Numbered from the stretch's first letter, positions 46,059-57,274 are shown. The stretch is 64,000 nt of DNA from Bacillus sp. MYb209 (GCF_002975175.1 NZ_PCNZ01000001.1:574063-638062), one strand, 5' to 3'. A program made the numbers and translations. The notes: generated from the letters alone by a model not told the origin.

Positions 46059-46340
46059 TTATTTAAATGATAATCCCTTATCTTCTAAAGCCGTTCTCAA
46101 TTTAGGTAAAGATGCCGGTCCTATACCGTGCAGTTTCAAAATTTCTTTTTCACTATACTTTGAAAGTTCTTCTAAAGTATGAATTCCATAATGTTCTAAC
46201 GCTCGCCTTGCTGGTGCTGAAAGAAGAGAAAGAAAGCCTTCTTTTGGCTTTCTCTCTTTCTCACAGGTTGGGCAAGTTGGACAATCGCTACTTTTGTAGT
46301 ACTCGTGTCCTTGATCACAAGTTCTTAACGTCGCAATAAT
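46059..46340 (-). CDS. Small helix-hairpin-helix protein with an unusual (ATT) start
   Basis: A 93-codon frame, 20 bases downstream of addA. It reads IIATLRTCDQGHEYYKSSDC, then PTCPTCEKERKPKEG, then LLSAPARRALEHYGI, LEELSKYSEKEILKLHGIGP and ends LEDKGLSFK. It combines a zinc-ribbon-like Cys set with a helix-hairpin-helix domain like the RNA polymerase alpha C-terminal domain. No ATG, GTG or TTG exists in frame before LRTC. The only start well spaced (6 bases) from AGAGGGG is ATT 46340. Alternatively one extra G after the out-of-frame ATG at 46344 broke the start. Confidence 0.6.
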   Translation of the reverse strand: MIATLRTCDQGHEYYKSSDCPTCPTCEKERKPKEGFLSLLSAPARRALEHYGIHTLEELSKYSEKEILKLHGIGPASLPKLRTALEDKGLSFK

Positions 46341-46360
46341 CCATAACCCCTCTCTAAGCT

Positions 46361-49300
46361 CTATTCCTCAATATTTACAACATGATTCCCATCAAAGAAA
46401 TATAAACATTTCTCTTTCACAGGATGTTTTAAGCTTTTCTCGAGTGCTTTTGCATATAGTGAAAGCTGTACTTTGTATCGGTCTTCTAAAGTTGGTTTCG
46501 CTTGATCAAATCCGCCTGGGAACTTCCCTTCAATCGTATCTGTTTTAAAGTCGATTAAAGTAATTCCGTCTTCCTCTTCGATCATGCAGTCGATAACCCC
46601 TTGGACAAGTATTGTTTCGTCGCTCTTACCTTGCCAATCTTGATACGCCTCTTTTGCTGAAAGCATCATCGTAAATGGCACTTCGCGCTCAACACTTTTC
46701 GCTGCTAATACCCTTTTACCTAAGTCACTGTCAAAGAATGAAATTACTTTTTCAATCGCTATTTCTTCAGCTTGTTCAAATGTTAATAGCTCTTTATTTA
46801 CCATTCTTGCAATTTGTTCTTGAAGAACTTCAATCGTAATTGGTTTCTTCAAATCTACATGCTGCATAACGGCATGGACTGCTGTCCCTCGCTCTGCGTA
46901 TGTTAGCCCTTTTTTCTCCATAAAGCGCGGACGTGTTTTAATTGGTGCACGAAGTTTTTTAATAAAGGCGTTATCGCTACCTTCTTCAGATTGATAATTT
47001 CTCTTTATTTCTGTAACAGATTGTTTCGCACGGTGAGATGTTGCGTCCTCATACCCGTATTCCCACATTAATCTGTCGTACACTTCTTCTTTCCGTTCAC
47101 TTTCTAACGGAACAGCCTTTTTATCGCGAAGCGCTTCTAATAACTCTTGTTTCTCTTCTTGAACCGGTTCTGGTGCAAGTAGATCTTTTCCTTCAACAAC
47201 TTCTACTTTCCAGCTAGCACTATATTCATAAATTTCGCCTGGAATATTTCCTTGTCCTAATTCAAGAAGCATTTCACTATCACGGTGTCTATATAATGAA
47301 GGTGCAATCCAGTCTAAGTAGCAAGACGCTCCGGCACGAATATGGTCTGGTAATAACCATTCACTATGCTCTCTTGCATCGAGCCATTTTTCCATTTCTT
47401 TATTTGCATCTTTAACCGTTCCAATTAAAATTAACTTCTCTTTTGCACGCGTTAAAGCTACGTATAGTACGCGCATTTCCTCCGCAATTAATTCCATCTT
47501 CATTTTACGCTTAATCGCTAGTTGCGATAATGTCGTATATTTAATTCGTTTACGAGGATCGATAAATTGTGAACCGAAACCGAAATCTTTATGAAGCAAG
47601 AAGCGCTTCATTAAATCTTGTGTATTAAAACGGCGACCAAGTCCAGCTACAAATACGACTGGGAACTCTAGCCCTTTACTTTTATGAATCGTCATAATGC
47701 GAACAACATCTTCTTGTTCTCCAAGAGCTCTCGCCGTTCCCATATCATCTCCGCGTTCTAAAATACGCTCAATAAAGCGTAAGAAGCGGAATAATCCTCT
47801 AAACGATGTTGCTTCATATTGTCTTGCGCGGTCATATAGTACGCGTAAGTTTGCCTGCCTTTGCTTTCCGGCTGGTAAACCGCCGACAAAGTCGTAATAG
47901 CCTGTCTCACCGTACACTTTCCAAATTAAATCAGAAAGTGATTGTTGACGCGCAAATTCACGCCACCCTTGCAGTAAGTTATAAAACCACTCTAATTTAT
48001 CATGCAGTTCTTGTTCTTCTTCAAGCGGCGCTCCTTTTAAGAATGAGCTCATTACTTCATAAAACGAGCCTTTCTTTCCGTGAGCACGAAGTGTCGCAAG
48101 TTCTTCATCATTTAGTCCAACGATCGGTGAACGAAGTACAGCTGCAAGCGGAATATCTTGCACCGGATTATCAATAACGCGGAATACGTTCATCATAATA
48201 TTTACTTCTGTCGCTTCAAAGTAACCAGTCGCAAGGTCAGCATATACCGGAATTCCTTGTAATTTTAACTCTTCCATAATTTGCGGCGCCCACGGCATGG
48301 AGCGAAGTAAAATAACGAAATCACGGTATTGTACTTGGCGCATACTATCAGTTTTACGATCATACACTTCATAACCTGAATCGACCATTGCTTTAATACG
48401 CTGCGCCATAAGACGAGCTTCAAGCTGCGCTTTTTCTACTTCTGCACCTTCTTCACCATCTATTACTTCTTCTTCCGTTTGCTGAATGCATAATAGTTCA
48501 GCCGCTACATCTTCACCTTCTGGATAGCTAGCACCTAGCTTTAATTCAGCGTCAGCGTCGTAATCGATTTCCCCAACTTCTTCGCCCATAATTTGTTTGA
48601 AAATAAAGTTCGTACCTGCTAGCACTTCATGACGGCTACGGAAGTTTTTCGCTAAGTCAATCTTCATTCCGCCGTCTAATCCTTCTTGTGTGAAACGTTT
48701 ATATTTTCCTAAGAATAAACCAGGCTCTGCTAGTCGGAAACGATAGATTGACTGTTTTACGTCACCAACCATGAACAAGTTTCCCTCACTCTCAGAATCT
48801 TTCGTTACGAATTTAATAATTGATTCCTGTACGAAGTTCGTATCTTGATATTCATCGACTAGTACTTCAGCAAATTTATTACGATATTGAAGTGCTACTG
48901 CTGACGGCTTCATTTCACCGTCTTCACTTTGCTCACTTAAAATTTGCAAGCAGAAATGCTCTAAATCTGTGAAATCGACCATTCCTTTATCTCGCTTAAT
49001 GGCTTGGAAACGATCTGTAAATACTTTTACAAGCTTCACGAGTTTTTCTAATACAGGATGCATATCTTGAAAATCTCGTAAGAAACTTTCAGGTCTGCGG
49101 CTAAATAGCTCTTCTTGTAATTTCTTTACTTCATCTTTCGCTTTATTACGAAGAGAATCCACCTGTTTTACAACATCTTCGTTATAATCACTTTTTTTAA
49201 TACGCTTTAGCGTTTGCCACGATACATTTTGCATCGCTTCATAAACGCTTGTCCACGATCCACGAGCTGCTGAGGATAACGTTCCAAGTAAAGCTAAATC

Positions 49301-50086
49301 CGCTTGTAAAGTTTCAACGCGAGGCGCTGGACCATCAGGAAGCATTGCGAGTTCAGTCGCTTTACGAATATGCTCTTCCGCTGTTTCAAGCTGAAATTTC
49401 ACATCTTCTAATAAGTAAGAAGCATACACTAAATCTTCAATCGTCTTTCCTTCAACGTCGTATGCTTCTACTAATTTATCAAGCCACTTCTCCGGATTTG
49501 GATGCGCTCTTGATTCTGTATGAAGCGCTAAAATCATTCGTTGTAAGTCATCGTCACTACGGTCACTCGTATAACGATCAACTAATTCAAAGAAAATACT
49601 ATTATCTTCGATTCCATACTCTTCTTCTAATATGTCATCTAGCACTTCTTCTTTTAATAACTCATTTTCTGTTTGGTTCGCAATACGAAAACGAGGATCG
49701 ACATCAAGCATGTAATAATACCCTCTAATAACTTGTAAACAAAATGAATGAATTGTAGAAATGGAAGCTTTATTTAATAAGCTAAGCTGTTTTCTTATAT
49801 GCTGTGAACCTGGCCCATCAATTAATACTTTTTCTAACGCTTCCCCAATTCGATTTTTCATTTCTTGCGCCGCTGCATTCGTAAATGTTACAACGAGCAG
49901 GCGGTCGACATCGACTGGATTTTCCTCACTTATAATCTTTTTAATAATACGTTCAACTAATACTGCTGTTTTCCCTGATCCAGCTGCTGCTGCGACTAAA
50001 ATATCACGTCCGTTCGCTACAACCGCTTTCCACTGGTCATCTGTCCATTGACTACCTTCTGGTTTCTGAGGCCAATTTTCTATCAT
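46361..50086 (-). CDS. addA: Helicase-nuclease subunit AddA
   Basis: 1241 residues. UvrD-type helicase motor plus C-terminal RecB-family nuclease of the AddAB complex, which resects double-strand breaks for recombination. Walker A is [15 protein letters not shown], the Walker B/DExx motif is LVDEYQDTN, the helicase motif near [17 protein letters not shown] is intact, and the nuclease motif is LIDFKTDTI. Its ATG overlaps the addB stop (ATGA), so the two subunits are made together. Confidence 0.97.
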   Translation of the reverse strand: MIENWPQKPEGSQWTDDQWKAVVANGRDILVAAAAGSGKTAVLVERIIKKIISEENPVDVDRLLVVTFTNAAAQEMKNRIGEALEKVLIDGPGSQHIRKQLSLLNKASISTIHSFCLQVIRGYYYMLDVDPRFRIANQTENELLKEEVLDDILEEEYGIEDNSIFFELVDRYTSDRSDDDLQRMILALHTESRAHPNPEKWLDKLVEAYDVEGKTIEDLVYASYLLEDVKFQLETAEEHIRKATELAMLPDGPAPRVETLQADLALLGTLSSAARGSWTSVYEAMQNVSWQTLKRIKKSDYNEDVVKQVDSLRNKAKDEVKKLQEELFSRRPESFLRDFQDMHPVLEKLVKLVKVFTDRFQAIKRDKGMVDFTDLEHFCLQILSEQSEDGEMKPSAVALQYRNKFAEVLVDEYQDTNFVQESIIKFVTKDSESEGNLFMVGDVKQSIYRFRLAEPGLFLGKYKRFTQEGLDGGMKIDLAKNFRSRHEVLAGTNFIFKQIMGEEVGEIDYDADAELKLGASYPEGEDVAAELLCIQQTEEEVIDGEEGAEVEKAQLEARLMAQRIKAMVDSGYEVYDRKTDSMRQVQYRDFVILLRSMPWAPQIMEELKLQGIPVYADLATGYFEATEVNIMMNVFRVIDNPVQDIPLAAVLRSPIVGLNDEELATLRAHGKKGSFYEVMSSFLKGAPLEEEQELHDKLEWFYNLLQGWREFARQQSLSDLIWKVYGETGYYDFVGGLPAGKQRQANLRVLYDRARQYEATSFRGLFRFLRFIERILERGDDMGTARALGEQEDVVRIMTIHKSKGLEFPVVFVAGLGRRFNTQDLMKRFLLHKDFGFGSQFIDPRKRIKYTTLSQLAIKRKMKMELIAEEMRVLYVALTRAKEKLILIGTVKDANKEMEKWLDAREHSEWLLPDHIRAGASCYLDWIAPSLYRHRDSEMLLELGQGNIPGEIYEYSASWKVEVVEGKDLLAPEPVQEEKQELLEALRDKKAVPLESERKEEVYDRLMWEYGYEDATSHRAKQSVTEIKRNYQSEEGSDNAFIKKLRAPIKTRPRFMEKKGLTYAERGTAVHAVMQHVDLKKPITIEVLQEQIARMVNKELLTFEQAEEIAIEKVISFFDSDLGKRVLAAKSVEREVPFTMMLSAKEAYQDWQGKSDETILVQGVIDCMIEEEDGITLIDFKTDTIEGKFPGGFDQAKPTLEDRYKVQLSLYAKALEKSLKHPVKEKCLYFFDGNHVVNIEE

Positions 50087-53000
50087 TCTCCGCCAACCTC
50101 CTCTCTAATTTTCTCCATTGCTTCGCTATCTTTCATATCTTTTAACGTACGGAATTGGTTATCTTCAAGTGATTCATCAAACTGACAAACTGATTTAAAG
50201 TTACAGAACGTACATGCCGCTTTATTCCCCTTTTTGTAAGGAGCAATATCGATAACACCTTCTGTAATATCTTTTCCGATATTTTCAAACGAGTGGTGTA
50301 CATATTTTTGAAGTACGTTAAACTCTTGTTCACTTGCAATGCTAGAACGCGCACTGAAACTACCATCTTTTTTCAGACCAGCAGAAATAATATCAGAGCT
50401 TCCTGTTGAAAGTTTATTATCCATTAAACGCACAACGTCAGCATCTCCCAGTACGAGCCCTTTCATTTTAAATTTCTTTAAAATTTCTTTCTCAATTTCT
50501 TCTTCAGATGCATCGCCTTTCATCTCAACAATCGGGTTATGAATATGGAAATACAATACACCCGCCGGTGATGCAGTACTGCCCTTTTTCATCCACGTAT
50601 GTGCATTTGAAGTAACAACATCTAAATACGTTAACATTTGAAGTGCGAGTCCGTAATACACTTCTGTTAAATCTAACGCTTTCGAACTTGATTTATAATC
50701 AATAATACGAAGGAACGTACCACTCTCATCTTCCGCCTTATCAACACGGTCAATACGGCCAACTACTTCCATCTTCACACCATTTGGCAACGCAAATTCC
50801 ATTGGCGGAAGCGATCCAGTCCCGCCCATACCGAACGGTACTTCTAAATCAACTGGTACAAAGCCACTCGACTTCGCATGTTCACGAAGAATAAGTGACG
50901 TACGAAAAATGATTTGTTGTAGTTTTTGTTTTAAATAGAAATGACGGTTCGAACTTAATAAAATTTGTCTTTGTAATAACGGTGCAATTTCTTCTATTAC
51001 TAAAGCAGAAAGGTGCTCACACTCTTTTATTGATAAATCCGCCCAAGTACGATTTTCACGTAATAGCTTGTCTGCAATTCTCTTCAGCGCTGCATGGAAT
51101 AACTCACCGATATCTGGCGCATCAAGTTTGAAAATATCACGCTCTCTTAGCGATAAACCGTGCTGAGCAAAATGAGCGTACGCACAGCGATTAAATAGTT
51201 CCATACGAGAAACGCTTCCCTTAATTGTATCTCCATATAAATCCCTACTTACATCTGTACTTAGTTTCTGTGCACGATTTCGGTAGAATAAACTCGATAA
51301 CACACGGCTACTTTTTTGCTTCCATTCATCTGAAGTAACGTAGAAGTTATATACGTCCCACCAAAAGTCTAAATTGCCTTCAAATCCGTATCGCTTCCAC
51401 GTCTGCAGTTGCTGCATGACATAAGACAACGTTACTTCTGGCGTTGCTACGTATGAGATTTGTTCCGAACGCGATAAGTCATTTACATCATTCGTAATAA
51501 ACGATTCTTTCACATTAGGGAACATTCTTTTTATTTTCTTAATAAAACTAGAAGCAAGTAACGTCTTTCCTTCTTCATCTGCAAGCGGACAGGAAATGTA
51601 TAACTTCTCAGATGCTCTCGTCACCATTTGATACATAACGAACTGTTCTTCTAATAAAGTTTGTCTCGTCGTTGGTGCTAATTCGATACCTGCAGCGGTG
51701 AGAACATTTCTTTCCTCATCAGAAAGCATACCTTCATCCATAGGCGCTGCTGGAATCACTCCTTCATTTACTCCAATAATGAACGTCGCTTTAACATCTG
51801 ATAATCTAGAATGATCAATATTAGCAACTAACACTTGATCTAGTGACGGCGGAATGTTCGCAAATTGAAGTGCCTCAAGACCTGTCGTCATTACATCAGT
51901 AAACATAGACAAGGACATCTTCTCTTCGCCAAGCATCTCAACGAACGTATCAAGAAGGCTCATCACTTCTTCCCATACTTGCTCATGGTCTGTCGCAAAT
52001 AAGAAATCTCCGCTTTCTTCTGCACGAATACGTAATGCTTCTAGTTTTTTCGGAACGTCAAGCTCCTCTAAAAATAAATATACCGCTTTGCACATTTGCA
52101 TAACTGTTCCAGCACGCTTCAGTCTTTTTTGCATACGAATAACTGGCGTCCTTACAACGTCGCGAAGTCGATTTATTTTCTCTTCCATTTCATGCTCACT
52201 GTCTGTTATCATTTCGCTCGTATCATCAAGAGAACGATAACGACGATACATCCACGGATCTTCAGAAGTCCATCTCTTCCCTTGTACACCGTACGCTAAA
52301 CAGTAGTTTTCGAACTCATCCATCTCTTCGCGCATCGCTTCTTTTCTTACGTCTAGTGGATATAAAAGTTCTGTTTTCACACAGCGGAACACTGCATCAT
52401 AACGCCAATTCCCGCTAATAATCTCTAAAGCCGAACGAATACATTCTACTAGCGGATGATGTGACATCGGGCGTTTTTCATCGATGAAATGCGGGATATT
52501 ATAATCCGTAAATAACGTTCGCATTACATCATAATAACTTTCTCCGTTACGAAGAAGTACTGCGATATCTCGGTAACGATAGTCTTCAGTCGCCACAAGT
52601 CTTCGAATTTCACGAGCAACACCTTCTACTTCAGCTCGTAAATTAGCTGCTGTACTAATTGTCACACTCGCTTCACCGTGAAACTTTTCATTTGGACGCG
52701 CTTCGTAATGCATTTCTAAATGTGCTAATGCTTGCGAATGAAAACGCGGCTGTTCCATAAGTGAAATTGTTTTTTCAACTTCTATTTTCTCTTCACGCGC
52801 CACTTGTTTTATTCTTTCATACGTTAACGTCGTTTCATAAAATAAATCTAGTTCATTCACTGGCTGCGCTAACATTTTTTCATCTATCGTTAATGTTATT
52901 GTTATTCTAGTTCCTAATCTCATTAGCCCTCTAACGATTTCTAGCTCTTGAGGAGAAAATGAATGGAATCCATCTATATAAATTTCCGCGCCTTTTACAT

Positions 53001-53598
53001 ACTCAGAGTCTGAAAGCTTCTCAATTAATAATTGTAAGTAGTCTTCTGAATCTAAATACTTTCCGATTAAAGCACGTTCAAAATCATCATATAGTAACTG
53101 TAAATCATACACTTTATTCGCTAGTAACTTTTGCTCTGCACTACTGCTATGCGTGTCTAATTGTTGCCACATTTCATATACGTTAGACGGCGTCACATTG
53201 TAACGTTTAAACTCCGCAATCATACTACCAAGATGTTCAAAGAAGCCGTTTTGCTCCGCTGCTTTTTGAAACACAGATAGTCCATCTTTACGAGATTCTA
53301 CAATTTTACGAAGCAACATATGTACACCAGCTTCATCAATATGAAGACGACTCGCTCCACCAACTTCTTGCAGCACCTTCCAGGCTAATCGCGAAAAACT
53401 AAAAACTTGTGCCCGAATAGAACCTCTTACATCTTCGCTCCCAATTAACGCCTGCTGCGTTTGGAATGTCATCTGTTCTGGCACAAGATATAATATTGTT
53501 TTCCCTCTTGGGCGCTGCTTTAACTCTTCTTGCACTTCGTGTAAACAAAGTGTACTTTTTCCACTTCCAGCTCTACCAATCACAAATCGAAGTGACAT
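50083..53598 (-). CDS. addB: Helicase-nuclease subunit AddB
   Basis: 1171 residues. Partner of AddA with an inactive helicase-like part that reads Chi and a second nuclease domain. Walker [12 protein letters not shown] is near the N-terminus, the nuclease motif is [11 protein letters not shown], and the iron-sulfur cluster cysteines are seen in RCAYAHF and [10 protein letters not shown]. First gene of the addBA unit; ATG 53598 follows GAAAGGTGGGGTTAC. Confidence 0.97.
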   Translation of the reverse strand: MSLRFVIGRAGSGKSTLCLHEVQEELKQRPRGKTILYLVPEQMTFQTQQALIGSEDVRGSIRAQVFSFSRLAWKVLQEVGGASRLHIDEAGVHMLLRKIVESRKDGLSVFQKAAEQNGFFEHLGSMIAEFKRYNVTPSNVYEMWQQLDTHSSSAEQKLLANKVYDLQLLYDDFERALIGKYLDSEDYLQLLIEKLSDSEYVKGAEIYIDGFHSFSPQELEIVRGLMRLGTRITITLTIDEKMLAQPVNELDLFYETTLTYERIKQVAREEKIEVEKTISLMEQPRFHSQALAHLEMHYEARPNEKFHGEASVTISTAANLRAEVEGVAREIRRLVATEDYRYRDIAVLLRNGESYYDVMRTLFTDYNIPHFIDEKRPMSHHPLVECIRSALEIISGNWRYDAVFRCVKTELLYPLDVRKEAMREEMDEFENYCLAYGVQGKRWTSEDPWMYRRYRSLDDTSEMITDSEHEMEEKINRLRDVVRTPVIRMQKRLKRAGTVMQMCKAVYLFLEELDVPKKLEALRIRAEESGDFLFATDHEQVWEEVMSLLDTFVEMLGEEKMSLSMFTDVMTTGLEALQFANIPPSLDQVLVANIDHSRLSDVKATFIIGVNEGVIPAAPMDEGMLSDEERNVLTAAGIELAPTTRQTLLEEQFVMYQMVTRASEKLYISCPLADEEGKTLLASSFIKKIKRMFPNVKESFITNDVNDLSRSEQISYVATPEVTLSYVMQQLQTWKRYGFEGNLDFWWDVYNFYVTSDEWKQKSSRVLSSLFYRNRAQKLSTDVSRDLYGDTIKGSVSRMELFNRCAYAHFAQHGLSLRERDIFKLDAPDIGELFHAALKRIADKLLRENRTWADLSIKECEHLSALVIEEIAPLLQRQILLSSNRHFYLKQKLQQIIFRTSLILREHAKSSGFVPVDLEVPFGMGGTGSLPPMEFALPNGVKMEVVGRIDRVDKAEDESGTFLRIIDYKSSSKALDLTEVYYGLALQMLTYLDVVTSNAHTWMKKGSTASPAGVLYFHIHNPIVEMKGDASEEEIEKEILKKFKMKGLVLGDADVVRLMDNKLSTGSSDIISAGLKKDGSFSARSSIASEQEFNVLQKYVHHSFENIGKDITEGVIDIAPYKKGNKAACTFCNFKSVCQFDESLEDNQFRTLKDMKDSEAMEKIREEVGGE

Positions 53599-53666
53599 GT
53601 AACCCCACCTTTCACTTACATAACGAACGTTAGTTTGCTATCACAATTGTATTATAGGACGATAAA

Positions 53667-53692
53667 AAAGACAAACTGAGCTGTTTGTCTTT
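53667..53692 (-). terminator. Terminator after the signal peptidase gene
   Basis: A 10-bp stem AAAGACAAAC / GTTTGTCTTT with a 6-base loop and A/T runs on both sides. Confidence 0.8.
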
Positions 53693-53715
53693 TCCTTATA
53701 CTTCATTTTATTATA

Positions 53716-54279
53716 TCAGCCTTTTGAAAAATTCGTTTGTACCTCTCGAATCGGCCAATATCGTAAATCAACTTTACCGACAACTGTATCAGCTTTTACA
53801 AAACCGAAGTACCTACTATCCCAGCTACCAAGGCGGTTGTCACCAACTACAAAAATAGAACCAGGTGGTACAAACTTTTCATTCGTTAATTCTTCTAATT
53901 TAAAATCACCTGTTAATTGCCGTCCATTTATCTCTTTCTTATACGCCTCTAAATAAGGTTCCTCCACGAATTGTCCGTTTATATATAGTTTATCATGCTT
54001 ATATTCGATATGATCCCCAGGTAAACCGATAATTCGCTTTACATAGTCCTCTTTTTTATTCGCATGAAAAACGACGACATCAAATCGATTCAAGTCCCCT
54101 ACTTGATAACTCACCTTATTCACAACGAGCATATTTCCATCTTGCAATGTCGGCATCATTGACTTCCCCTCTACAACGTACGTTGAAAAGAAAAACGTTC
54201 GAAAAAATACAGCTAATAGTACACCAATTAAAATTGTTCTTATCCACTCTAGCCCTTCTTTTTTCAAAGTTTTCTTCAT
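53716..54279 (-). CDS. Type I signal peptidase (SipV/SipT-type)
   Basis: 187 residues. It removes signal peptides from secreted proteins at the outer membrane face. A single N-terminal anchor (14-34) is followed by the catalytic Ser40 in GKSMMPTL and Lys82 in YVKRIIGLPGD; GDNRLGSWDSR is the conserved C-terminal box. Several paralogues exist per genome. The neighbouring YhjE-like gene suggests the sipV position of B. subtilis. ATG 54279 follows GGGGAGAAGCGA. Confidence 0.92.
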   Translation of the reverse strand: MKKTLKKEGLEWIRTILIGVLLAVFFRTFFFSTYVVEGKSMMPTLQDGNMLVVNKVSYQVGDLNRFDVVVFHANKKEDYVKRIIGLPGDHIEYKHDKLYINGQFVEEPYLEAYKKEINGRQLTGDFKLEELTNEKFVPPGSIFVVGDNRLGSWDSRYFGFVKADTVVGKVDLRYWPIREVQTNFSKG

Positions 54280-54335
54280 TCGCTTCTCCCCTCGCCCTTT
54301 AATAATGAAGCTTATCTTTTCAAAGAAGACTTTTC

Positions 54336-54929
54336 CTAATGCAGTTCTAACTTTACTTCAATTTTTTTACCGACATACCATAAAATAAAAATAACAACGC
54401 CAACAATAACCGATTTCACCGGCTTATGAATAAATGACACTAAATCATGACCGATATAAGTTAAAATAAAGATCATAACAAGCTTTCCGAATGCTAACGC
54501 TAGTCCAAACTGTTTTACGCTAATGCGAGACAAACCAGCTACAACATTTATAAGCGCAGACGGTGTGAACGGAAAACAAAATATAACAAAGATTGGCGCA
54601 AACCCTTTTCTTTCAATCCATCCCATCGCTTTCCGCACTCTCTCATGCTTATTTACAAAAGAAAAGAAACGACTTCGTCCAAAGCTGCGAATAATGAAAA
54701 ATACAAGCATTGCACCAATTACTGACCCAAGCCATGAATAAAGAAAACCGAACCAAAAACCAAATGCAACAGCATTTGCCAGCACAAACACAATGAGTGG
54801 CAATGCCGGAATAAGCGCCTCTATCATCGGTAAGCCAATACCGAGAAGCGGTCCGAACGCACGATAACTTTCAACAATATGATCCATATTTTCTGGTGAA
54901 AAATATTCTTTGATTGTCTGAAAATCCAT
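54336..54929 (-). CDS. TVP38/TMEM64 (DedA-like) membrane protein, YhjE-like
   Basis: 197 residues, about five hydrophobic segments. The VTT-domain signature is visible as FCFPFTPSALINVVAGLSRISVKQF. Such proteins are linked to lipid scrambling or transport of polar compounds across membranes. 56 bases upstream of the signal peptidase gene, probably one transcript. ATG 54929 follows AGTAAAGGGGTAAAGTGTAGA. Confidence 0.82.
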   Translation of the reverse strand: MDFQTIKEYFSPENMDHIVESYRAFGPLLGIGLPMIEALIPALPLIVFVLANAVAFGFWFGFLYSWLGSVIGAMLVFFIIRSFGRSRFFSFVNKHERVRKAMGWIERKGFAPIFVIFCFPFTPSALINVVAGLSRISVKQFGLALAFGKLVMIFILTYIGHDLVSFIHKPVKSVIVGVVIFILWYVGKKIEVKLELH

Positions 54930-55213
54930 TCTACACTTTACCCCTTTACTCTAATTACTACCTCTACTGTATCATTGCTTAAATAAAAGAGGAAATGGTA
55001 GATATGACATATGGAGATGTATTTATTAAAGTTTCCATATCCTTCGTTAGAATTCCTTCATTATCACGCTATGATAATCTTTCAATATTCGACAACGTTT
55101 GTTATACGTTTGGTTATTTAAGGAACAATATTTTTTGATGATTTTTTCGGTAAATGAAATTACATCGGTGATTTTTCGAATATATCGACTTTCCGATAAA
55201 AACGGACAAATAA

Positions 55214-55239
55214 AAAGGATGGGGGGCTCCCCATCCTTT
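55214..55239. terminator. Terminator after comK
   Basis: AAAGGATGGGG / CCCCATCCTTT, an 11-bp stem with a 4-base loop, reaching the comK stop codon. Confidence 0.85.
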
Positions 55240-55820
55240 CACACTTCGCCTTCCTTCACAAAATACACTTTCTCATATGCTGGTGTTAATTTAGATTCTT
55301 CATTTTTATCAATCTCTTTAAAGCAAGGATTTCCTTGTTTTTTCTTACGGTCTTCATACTCCGTTCGCAATTTTGCTGTACGGTTTTGTTGATTTTCAAA
55401 ACTACTTCTTGATATTTCTAATTTCACAGCAAAACCATTTATAAATCTAATAATAAGATTTCCATCCTTTAGCTCTTTATTACTTTCAATATGAAAATGA
55501 GACAACCACGCACATTCTTTTCGAGAATAAGAATACGTAGGGAAAAAATAAAGTTGGTCTGTCGGACTGATCGCGATAGGAGCTTTATGTGTAATACTAG
55601 TTAACTCCTTCGTTCCTTCTTTTCTTCCCAAAAAACTAGAACCATGTTTCCGGCAACTTCTCTCTATAATATCAAGGGGCTTTTGAAATACGAAAAAAGA
55701 ATCTTCCATTTCAACAATTCGCGTAACAACTTTCTTTTCTCCTAGAACAACAGGAAGTAAGGCCATTGTATTTTTGCTTACAACATAGTTTTCGACATAA
55801 CGCTCTACTTTACTTTCCAT
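55239..55820 (-). CDS. comK: Competence transcription factor ComK
   Basis: 193 residues. Master regulator of competence genes. Family blocks are clear: NTMALLPVVLGEKKVVTRIV, KPLDIIERSCRKHGSSFLGR, ELTSITHKAPIAI, LYFFPTYSYSRKECAWLSHF. B. cereus group genomes carry two comK versions; this full-length one is comK1-like. The ribosome site before ATG 55820 is poor (no AGGAGG-like run), so translation may be weak. I could not find certain AAAAN5TTTT autoregulatory boxes in the AT-rich gap behind it. mecA and comZ, also competence regulators, lie at the other end of the window. Confidence 0.88.
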   Translation of the reverse strand: MESKVERYVENYVVSKNTMALLPVVLGEKKVVTRIVEMEDSFFVFQKPLDIIERSCRKHGSSFLGRKEGTKELTSITHKAPIAISPTDQLYFFPTYSYSRKECAWLSHFHIESNKELKDGNLIIRFINGFAVKLEISRSSFENQQNRTAKLRTEYEDRKKKQGNPCFKEIDKNEESKLTPAYEKVYFVKEGEV

Positions 55821-56135
55821 AGTCTACTGTCTGCTACTAAAAATATAGACAAATGTATATCCTTAGAGTATGCAGTTTTTGCACGCTAAGAATATTTTTA
55901 TCTATATTCGCTCTTTTGTTAGTAACAGATTTTTCACCTCTCTTTTTTAAATTTTCGATTGCTGTTTTAATTTCCCTTCTTCATTTCCCTTTTATAGTAG
56001 CACCTACGAAAAGGAAATGGTTTACATTCTACGATTCTTTACAAATACTTATAATAAATCAAATATAATATAAATCTATTAATAGTAATATATCAATAAC
56101 GAATAAATAACCTATATAAAAAGAGGATTCTATAT

Positions 56136-56228
56136 ATGAAAAACGAATTTATATCATTTGTAATACATTTAACACATTCCCCTTTTCATATAATTACAGC
56201 AATTAATTTTGCTATAATTAAAATATAA
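56136..56228 (+). CDS. Candidate 30-residue peptide, weak evidence
   Basis: A 30-codon frame, MKNEFISFVIHLTHSPFHII and then hydrophobic, with AGAGGA 8 bases before the ATG. It ends 22 bases before the next gene. It could be a small membrane peptide, a leader, or chance in AT-rich DNA. Confidence 0.25.
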   Translation: MKNEFISFVIHLTHSPFHIITAINFAIIKI

Positions 56229-56250
56229 ATCAAATATACGGAGGTCTCTC

Positions 56251-56436
56251 ATGGAAGAAAAGCAAGATCATCCAACAATTCAAATGAAAAATAGTAGCAT
56301 TGTTATCGTAAAAAATTCAGCGAGTATTATATTCGGTTTATTTTTTATTTTACTGTTCTTCGCGAAGCCTTTTCGTAATTCTAAATGTCCAGAATGTAAG
56401 AAACGCGAAAAGAAAAAAGCTGTGAAAGAACACTAA
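56251..56436 (+). CDS. Small membrane protein with a CxxC tail
   Basis: 61 residues: hydrophilic start MEEKQDHPTIQMKNSSIVI, one hydrophobic helix (about 25-43, SASIIFGLFFILLFFAKPF) and a C-terminal KCPECKKREKKKA tail with a Cys-X-X-Cys pair. Good ribosome site GGAGGTCTCTC and a terminator after it. Family not recognised. Confidence 0.65.
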   Translation: MEEKQDHPTIQMKNSSIVIVKNSASIIFGLFFILLFFAKPFRNSKCPECKKREKKKAVKEH

Positions 56437-56464
56437 AAGGCCTTCCTTTACGGAAAGCCTTTTT
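56435..56464 (+). terminator. Terminator after the small CxxC protein gene
   Basis: AAAAGGCCTTCC / GGAAAGCCTTTT stem with one mismatch and a 5-base loop, ending in T5. Confidence 0.8.
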
Positions 56465-56485
56465 ACATACCGATTACCATTTCCT

Positions 56486-56734
56486 TCATTCTTCTTCGTC
56501 CTCAAAAAAACCTACTATTTTTTCTTCCTTATATTCACATTTTCTTCCAATATTCTCTGTATCTCTTTCAACCTGTACTATGATTATATATGGTTCTTGA
56601 TCTAAATACTGAGAATGAGACTTCCTCAAATCAATTACCGTCACTTTATCATTTTCATAAGTTTTCGAGTACGTCTTTATTTCTTCAATCGTACTTTTTA
56701 GGCTGTCTTTATTACTAATATAATATCGTATGTC
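56486..56734 (-). pseudogene. 5'-truncated gene remnant
   Basis: An open frame of 83 codons with no ATG, GTG or TTG near its start. It reads IRYYISNKDSLKSTIEEIKT, then YENDKVTVIDLRKSHSQYL, DQEPYIIIVQVERDTENIGR and an acidic end GFFEDEEE before TGA 56488-56486. Upstream it runs directly into a stop codon and the cold-shock gene's terminator, so the 5' part seems lost. The amino-acid composition looks like real protein. Family unknown. Confidence 0.5.
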
Positions 56735-56742
56735 TCAACAAC

Positions 56743-56775
56743 AAAAAAAAGGATGGCATAAGCCATCCTTTTTTT
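56743..56775. terminator. Terminator after the cold-shock gene
   Basis: A 15-bp stem (A8 then GGATGGC, matched by GCCATCC then T8) with a 4-base loop, 19 bases past the csp stop codon. Confidence 0.88.
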
Positions 56776-56793
56776 CTATCATAAACTATAAAA

Positions 56794-56997
56794 TTATAGT
56801 TTGATTACGTTTTTAGCTTGAGGTCCACGGTTACCGTCTTCGATTTCGAAGCTAACTTTTTGGCCTTCTTCTAAAGATTTGAAACCTTCAGTTTCGATTG
56901 CAGAGAAATGTACGAATACATCGTTTTCGCCTGGAACTTCGATGAAACCGAAGCCTTTTTCGTTGTTAAACCATTTTACTTGTCCTGTAACTGTCAT
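56794..56997 (-). CDS. Cold-shock protein (CspB/CspA family)
   Basis: 67 residues, a single cold-shock OB-fold domain that binds single-stranded RNA/DNA. RNP motifs are KGFGFIEV and VFVHFSAI. Several paralogues are expected per genome, so I leave the letter open. ATG 56997 follows AGGAGGAAATAATT. A promoter about 160 bases upstream and a long paired leader suggest temperature-dependent expression. Confidence 0.95.
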   Translation of the reverse strand: MTVTGQVKWFNNEKGFGFIEVPGENDVFVHFSAIETEGFKSLEEGQKVSFEIEDGNRGPQAKNVIKL

Positions 56998-57052
56998 AAT
57001 TATTTCCTCCTATAGAAAATACATTTTATTTAGTTTTCATGTATAAAAAAAG

Positions 57053-57138
57053 AATCCACACATTATCAAATTCGAAACATAAACTAGTTCTCACATACTT
57101 TTCCCCGTTTGTTTTCGGCACTTGATAATATATGGATT
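57053..57138 (-). promoter_or_regulatory. Structured 5' leader of the cold-shock gene
   Basis: In the minus-strand RNA, AAUCCAUAUAUUAUCAA (from 57138) pairs over 17 bp, with two G-U pairs, with UUGAUAAUGUGUGGAUU (to 57053), enclosing 52 bases. Long structured leaders that change with temperature are known for cspA in E. coli; that this one senses cold is inference. Confidence 0.6.
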
Positions 57139-57165
57139 GCTTAATTTAATTATTCAACTGGTATT

Positions 57166-57195
57166 ATCATAGCATACTTAAAATAGAATGTACAA
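57166..57195 (-). promoter_or_regulatory. Sigma-A promoter of the cold-shock gene
   Basis: Minus-strand -35 TTGTAC (57195-57190), 18-base spacer, -10 TATGAT (57171-57166). The predicted start near 57159 gives a leader of about 160 bases. Confidence 0.6.
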
Positions 57196-57274
57196 TCCTT
57201 TTTGAAAATAAAATTTCTAAATTTTATTATTTCTTATAAAATATAACCACACCTATTCTAATAAGGAGGAGTAT

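Noticed and set aside
54995-55138. 44-codon plus-strand frame between the TVP38-like gene and comK
   Set aside because: Composition unlike protein, poorly spaced ribosome site; nothing else supports it. The 309-base gap otherwise shows only AT-rich DNA.
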